From Chloroflexota bacterium (GTDB lineage: Bacteria; Chloroflexota; Limnocylindria; P2-11E), in contig VBGU01000200.1 of assembly GCA_005881085.1 (NCBI GenBank), forward strand, positions 1 to 8,663: a stretch of 8,663 bases of DNA. Direction: 5' to 3'. A program made the position numbers and the translations under genes. Below the pieces are notes generated by a model, which did not search any database, had not been told where the DNA came from, and saw only the letters and a program-made list of their open reading frames with translations. The stretch's first letter is position 1; every line of letters starts with the position of its first letter. Positions 5,819-8,663 of the stretch are shown here, piece by piece.

Positions 5819-6586
5819 ATGGAGACGAGTGAGCGCATTCGTGTCGTGGTGGCTGACGATCACCCCTCCACTCGGGAGAACCTGCGCTATCTACTGAACA
5901 CCGAAGCGGACCTCGAGGTGATCGGCGCCGCGCAAAACGGCGTCGAGGCATTGCGTCTCATCGTTGAGCTGCGGCCGGACGTCGCCGTCCTCGACCGGGA
6001 GATGCCCTTGCTCGACGGATTGCAGGTGGCCGCGCGGCTCCAACGGGAGCAGCTACCGGTGCGCGTCGTCCTGTTCACGCTCGATGCCGAAGTCTTCGGA
6101 GAGCTTCGGGGTGGCGTCGTGGTCGCGAAAGATGCGCCGGTGGCGGTGCTTCTCGCGGCGATCCGCGGTCCTCGGCATCGCGAGCCGGTGGTCCACACTG
6201 CGCGGCCGCTTCGAGTGTTGGTCGTCGAGGACGATGACAGCACGCGGCAAGCTCTCGTGGACTTCCTGAGCGATGAAGGCTTCCTGGTGGAGTCGGCCCT
6301 CGACGGTCAGGAGGCCCTCGGCGTTGCCGCCAGCGGCGCCATCGACGTCATCGTGTTGGACCTTTGGCTCCCGGTCCTAGACGGCGCGGCGTTCGCGGAC
6401 ATTTGGCGGACGCATCCGGGCAGCGAGCGTGTGCCGATCATCGCCATGAGCGGGTTGCCGCAAGGCGAGGCGATCGCCGCCGGAGTCGGCGCGGCTGCAT
6501 TTCGCACCAAGCCGTTGGACCTTCCGAAGCTCGCGGATCTCCTGCGCTCGACCGCGATCCGGAGCGGCGCGGAGCCTCGTGCGTAA
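5819..6586 (+). CDS. Tandem receiver protein (REC-REC), no output domain
   Basis: A 255-residue protein made of two response-regulator receiver domains. REC1 (about 6-116) has D13-D14, phospho-acceptor D59 (VAVLDREMP), T87 (VVLFT) and K104 (VVAKDAP). REC2 (about 131-247) has the E137-D138-D139 acidic cluster, D181 (VIVLDLWLP), S211 (AMSG) and K231 (RTKPLD). Both sets are complete, so both can probably be phosphorylated. There is no DNA-binding, GGDEF or enzymatic tail, so it likely works by protein contact or as a phosphate relay or sink. REC1 is NarL-like and close to the stand-alone receiver at 2144-2527 (HPSxRENLRYL), whereas REC2 is of a different, CheY/OmpR-like type, so the fusion is not a recent self-duplication. 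ATG 5819 was chosen; the adjacent GTG 5816 is equally possible. A hairpin follows 27 bp after the TAA. Confidence 0.88.
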   Translation: METSERIRVVVADDHPSTRENLRYLLNTEADLEVIGAAQNGVEALRLIVELRPDVAVLDREMPLLDGLQVAARLQREQLPVRVVLFTLDAEVFGELRGGVVVAKDAPVAVLLAAIRGPRHREPVVHTARPLRVLVVEDDDSTRQALVDFLSDEGFLVESALDGQEALGVAASGAIDVIVLDLWLPVLDGAAFADIWRTHPGSERVPIIAMSGLPQGEAIAAGVGAAAFRTKPLDLPKLADLLRSTAIRSGAEPRA

Positions 6587-6612
6587 CTAGTCTCCCCACC
6601 CCCCCAACCGCG

Positions 6613-6652
6613 CGCGACGGACTCCTCTTCCCCATAGATGGAGTCCGTCGCG
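6613..6652. terminator. Bidirectional hairpin terminator between convergent genes
   Basis: A perfect 13-bp inverted repeat: CGCGACGGACTCC (6613-6625) and GGAGTCCGTCGCG (6640-6652), with a 14-nt loop. It lies 26 bp after the tandem receiver stop and 21 bp after the lipoprotein stop on the other strand. Neither side has a T-tract, so it would act as an atypical terminator or a 3'-end stabiliser. On the minus transcript it is followed by G runs (complement of the C4 and C7 runs at 6594-6605). Confidence 0.7.
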
Positions 6653-6673
6653 ATGTATGCGACGGGCACTCAA

Positions 6674-7099
6674 TTAGCGTCCAAGCCGATATGACCGCAC
6701 CGCCCAGATCGGAGTGTTTGCCGATTGGAATGGCTGGTACATGTTCGCCGCGATCACCGTTCCATCGGCGCGGCAGATCGTTACGACGGCGGCAGTCGAT
6801 CCGGTCTGAGTGAGGGCAAAGTCGGCGGTGTTGGTCCCGTTCGCGATGCCGACGCCGGCGAAATACTCGAGCGCCGGCTCGACGGGTTCGAGGCGGTCCA
6901 TCCCAACGACGGGCACCATGCCCTGCTGGTCCTGGAGAGCGCCACTCGAATAGGTGGCATCGATCGACGGTCCAAAACTCGGAACTTCCGAGCACACAAC
7001 TCGAGGCACGTCAGTCGGAGTCGGCACCGCGACGAGTCTCGGACCGCACGCGGCGAGCGCCATCGTGACGGCCATGAGCCCGATCGAAGGTCTGCGCAC
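6674..7099 (-). CDS. Small hypothetical lipoprotein
   Basis: A 141-residue protein with a lipoprotein signal peptide. The N-terminus has an Arg-Arg pair, a hydrophobic core, and the lipobox LAAC with the lipidated Cys at 18, followed by GPRLVAVPTPTD, a flexible Pro/Thr linker. The mature part (about 120 residues) has no motif I recognise. Two further Cys (36 and 109) could form a disulfide. GTG 7099 was chosen because the in-frame ATG 7075 would leave a signal peptide without its basic end; no clear ribosome site is seen for either. It lies 53 bp after the histidine-phosphatase gene on the same strand and may be the last gene of that transcript, since the hairpin comes next. It is probably anchored on the outer face of the cytoplasmic membrane; its function is unknown. 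Confidence 0.75.
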   Translation of the reverse strand: MRRPSIGLMAVTMALAACGPRLVAVPTPTDVPRVVCSEVPSFGPSIDATYSSGALQDQQGMVPVVGMDRLEPVEPALEYFAGVGIANGTNTADFALTQTGSTAAVVTICRADGTVIAANMYQPFQSANTPIWAVRSYRLGR

Positions 7100-7152
7100 C
7101 GGGGATGAGTTTGCCGACGCACGGACCAGCCGTCGTCCGATTTGGGACGCGG

Positions 7153-7764
7153 CTAAGTGCTAGGACCACCAAGCCTAGAAACATGATCCGTTGCGAAAAG
7201 GCGCTCGACGGTGTGATTCTCTCCGTCGGTGTGGACCACGCTGATATTCGTGTTCCCGCCCGGGGTCCGGTCGAGCTTCGGAAGGATCCCGAGGAAGTGC
7301 GACAGGAGGATCCGGTTCACGCCGCCATGACCGACGATGAGGATCGTCTTGCCCGGGCTCTCGCGGGTGAGGCGATCGATGGCGCCGAGCGTCCGCGCGA
7401 GGATTTCATCGAGCGACTCCCCACCCGGCCACGAGACAAAACCGTCGTCATTCCAGCTCGGCAGGCCGCGCGTCTCATCGAACGTCTTTCCGGTCCGGTC
7501 GCCCACGTTGATTTCCCGCAGCTCCGGCACCACCTCGACCGGGATACGGTGGCGCTTCGCGATCACCTCCGCGGTGTCGCGGCTCCGCGAGAGATCGCTC
7601 GAGACGATGCGGTCGAACTTCACCTTCGCGAGCTCGTCCGCGACCGTGGCAGCCTGCTGGCGCCCGCGCGCGGTCAGCGGCGAGTCGGTCTGTCCGGTGA
7701 AGACACGGGCAGCGTTGCCCTCGCTCTCGCCGTGGCGCACGAAGTAGAAGGTGGTCGGCTTCAC
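7153..7764 (-). CDS. Histidine phosphatase family protein (phosphoglycerate mutase-like)
   Basis: A 203-residue member of the histidine phosphatase superfamily (branch 1), about the usual length for a broad phosphatase. The phosphohistidine is H11 in FVRHGESEGN. SSDLSRSRDTA (55-65) supplies the second Arg, E84 in ELREINVGDRTG is the likely proton donor, and H146 in VGHGGVNR is the second catalytic His. TGQTDSPLTARGRQQA is the typical substrate-loop region. The exact substrate cannot be read: cofactor-dependent mutases are usually longer, so a phosphatase acting on sugar phosphates, nucleotides or cofactor precursors is more likely. GTG 7764 was chosen because it overlaps the stop of the upstream nucleotidase by one base (TAGTG), and starts directly before the first strand. 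A TTG at 7797 would add 11 basic residues. The pairing with a nucleotidase suggests phosphate-ester hydrolysis or metabolite clean-up. Confidence 0.9.
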   Translation of the reverse strand: MKPTTFYFVRHGESEGNAARVFTGQTDSPLTARGRQQAATVADELAKVKFDRIVSSDLSRSRDTAEVIAKRHRIPVEVVPELREINVGDRTGKTFDETRGLPSWNDDGFVSWPGGESLDEILARTLGAIDRLTRESPGKTILIVGHGGVNRILLSHFLGILPKLDRTPGGNTNISVVHTDGENHTVERLFATDHVSRLGGPST

Positions 7765-8420
7765 TAGACGCCGAGATATTCGGCGAGATCCGTCCAACCC
7801 GCCACGCGCGTGATCCGCTCGCCCGACACCTCGCGATTCCAGGGCTGGTCGAAGAGGAAGACCTGGACGCCGGCTTTCGCGAGGGTCGGGGCGATCAGGA
7901 CGTCGTCCTCGCAGAACGCGTCGAGCTCGAGCTCCTTCGCGAGGCGGACCTTGTATTCGGCGGAGCCGGCCGGGTCATAGCGGCCGCGCGGGTACTCCGG
8001 CCGGAAATCGCCGGTGGGCTTGAGATGCACCGCCTTCGCGTGGTCGAAGATGCCCTTCTCCCGTAGCCAGGTTTCGGTGATGTACCGGCGGCGTTCCGCG
8101 CGCGCGGTGATGAAGTAGAGCTCGTGGCCGGCCGCCACGAGCCGCTCGAGGACGACGGGGCAGTCCTTATAGACCTCGAGCTCCGCGAAGAACGTGCTGT
8201 CGTAGAGGCGGATCCGGAACTGGTCGCGCTGCTCCGGAGTCACGCGCTCGAGGCCCGGCACGACGGTGTCGTAACCGGCGCCGCTCTCCTTCTGCGAGAG
8301 CAGGTGCCATCCGATCTGGCTTTCGTCGGGGAGCTCCACATTGAATTCCTGCGCGAATCGGCGGAGATACGGCACGGAGCAGATCGCCATGACGTCGTCG
8401 AGATCGATGCCGATCTTCAC
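7764..8420 (-). CDS. 5'(3')-deoxyribonucleotidase-like HAD phosphatase (NT5C family)
   Basis: A 218-residue HAD-superfamily phosphatase. GIDLDDVM holds the nucleophile D6 and the acid/base D8. FITAR (T105) is motif II, K157 near the AEYKVRLAKEL helix is motif III, and CEDD (171-173) is motif IV. LFDQPWN (189-195) matches the characteristic C-terminal motif of the NT5C group. The family dephosphorylates deoxynucleoside monophosphates, but bacterial members are poorly defined, so the substrate is open. The GTG at 8420 starts right before the first strand and no better start exists; no clear Shine-Dalgarno precedes it. A 20-codon frame just upstream ends in a TGA overlapping this GTG (GTGA), which suggests translation coupled to upstream genes. 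Its own stop overlaps the histidine-phosphatase start. Confidence 0.85.
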   Translation of the reverse strand: MKIGIDLDDVMAICSVPYLRRFAQEFNVELPDESQIGWHLLSQKESGAGYDTVVPGLERVTPEQRDQFRIRLYDSTFFAELEVYKDCPVVLERLVAAGHELYFITARAERRRYITETWLREKGIFDHAKAVHLKPTGDFRPEYPRGRYDPAGSAEYKVRLAKELELDAFCEDDVLIAPTLAKAGVQVFLFDQPWNREVSGERITRVAGWTDLAEYLGV

Positions 8421-8479
8421 CGGGCGTCAGGGGATGCGAATGCAAGGAGCCTGCTCGGCCTCGCTTCGAGGCACTGCAT
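8417..8479 (-). CDS. Possible 20-codon coupling ORF
   Basis: A minimal frame (MQCLEARPSRLLAFASPDAR) whose ATG overlaps the upstream TGA (TGATG) and whose TGA overlaps the nucleotidase GTG (GTGA). It has no recognisable function. It could carry ribosomes from the ribbon-helix-helix gene into the nucleotidase gene, or it may be chance. It does not look like the start of a PIN toxin. Confidence 0.25.
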   Translation of the reverse strand: MQCLEARPSRLLAFASPDAR

Positions 8480-8663
8480 CACATCTTCGTGTCCGGTGCT
8501 GATCCGAAACCCTTGAGCACCTTGTCGACGCGCTCGGCAAGGTGCGGGTCCCCGCTCCGAAACAGACCGGGCGTCGGACGTCGGCTCTCCGGCGCCGTCA
8601 GGTGCTCCAGCGCTTCGCGGATCAATGAGGCTTCCGACTGGCCTGGGCGCCGTACGAGCCGAC
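8479..8663 (-). CDS. C-terminal part of a ribbon-helix-helix (CopG-like) protein, partial
   Basis: The frame enters from the right edge and ends in TGA at 8479-8481, leaving the last 60 residues. RRPGQSEASLIREALEHL matches the second helix region of ribbon-helix-helix DNA-binding proteins, and the tail (LFRSGDPHLAERVDKVLKGF) resembles the toxin-binding end of VapB-type antitoxins. Such proteins usually repress their own operon and neutralise a PIN-domain ribonuclease encoded next to them. The N-terminal strand and helix 1 lie outside the window. Downstream, where a toxin would be expected, only the 20-codon frame and then the nucleotidase are found, so it is either an orphan antitoxin, a regulator, or paired with an upstream toxin. 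The family call is moderate because only the tail is seen. Confidence 0.65.
   Translation of the reverse strand, partial: RLVRRPGQSEASLIREALEHLTAPESRRPTPGLFRSGDPHLAERVDKVLKGFGSAPDTKM

Noticed and set aside
7105..7767. 220-codon plus-strand open frame opposite the histidine-phosphatase gene
   Set aside because: The minus strand holds the RHG, GHGG and other catalytic motifs; the plus frame is a mirror of it with no domain.
1..8663. tRNA, rRNA, CRISPR array, insertion sequence or integrase
   Set aside because: No cloverleaf, rRNA-like stretch, spaced direct repeats, terminal inverted repeats or transposase motifs were seen on either strand.

Overview
The window is high-GC bacterial DNA, densely packed, with many GTG starts and almost no intergenic space. 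Three features suggest a single-membrane (monoderm) bacterium, such as Chloroflexota or Actinomycetota: a lipobox lipoprotein, a C-terminal LPxTA-type sorting signal, and no outer-membrane proteins. This assignment is an inference from gene style, not from a marker gene, and confidence is low.

The left half (1-4205) is a signalling island. It opens with a membrane PAS-GGDEF diguanylate cyclase, coupled by an ATGA overlap to a LuxR-type regulator whose DNA-binding domain comes first and whose PAS domain comes last. Facing them on the minus strand is a stand-alone receiver domain. From the same divergent promoter region runs a three-gene plus-strand cluster joined by ATGA overlaps: a receiver that stops after strand beta-4, a tiny protein resembling a histidine-kinase dimerisation domain with Phe in place of the phospho-accepting His, and a secreted Ser/Thr/Gly/Ala-rich protein ending in LPSTA, a hydrophobic segment and a basic tail. 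A 19-bp imperfect inverted repeat (17/19 matches) sits almost exactly midway between the two divergent start codons.

The middle (4202-6586) holds a minus-strand protein of unknown function with a permuted papain/LRAT-like His...NCxH pattern. Its stop codon overlaps that of the surface protein. A roughly 320-bp divergent spacer with clustered dyads follows, then a protein made of two complete receiver domains with no output domain. Its first receiver is a close paralogue of the stand-alone receiver at 2144-2527. A 13-bp hairpin ends this region.

The right end (6674-8663) is a minus-strand gene run that is unrelated or housekeeping in character. In reading order it comprises the C-terminus of a ribbon-helix-helix (CopG-like, antitoxin-type) protein cut by the window edge, a possible 20-codon coupling ORF, a 5'(3')-deoxyribonucleotidase-like HAD phosphatase, a histidine-phosphatase family enzyme, and a small lipoprotein.

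As a unit, the island carries four receiver domains on three proteins and one kinase-like helix hairpin. It has no complete histidine kinase, and no receiver is fused to an output domain. The most interesting reading is a stripped-down, protein-protein phosphosignalling module set beside c-di-GMP synthesis and a surface protein. That functional link is inferred from gene order and overlaps only.
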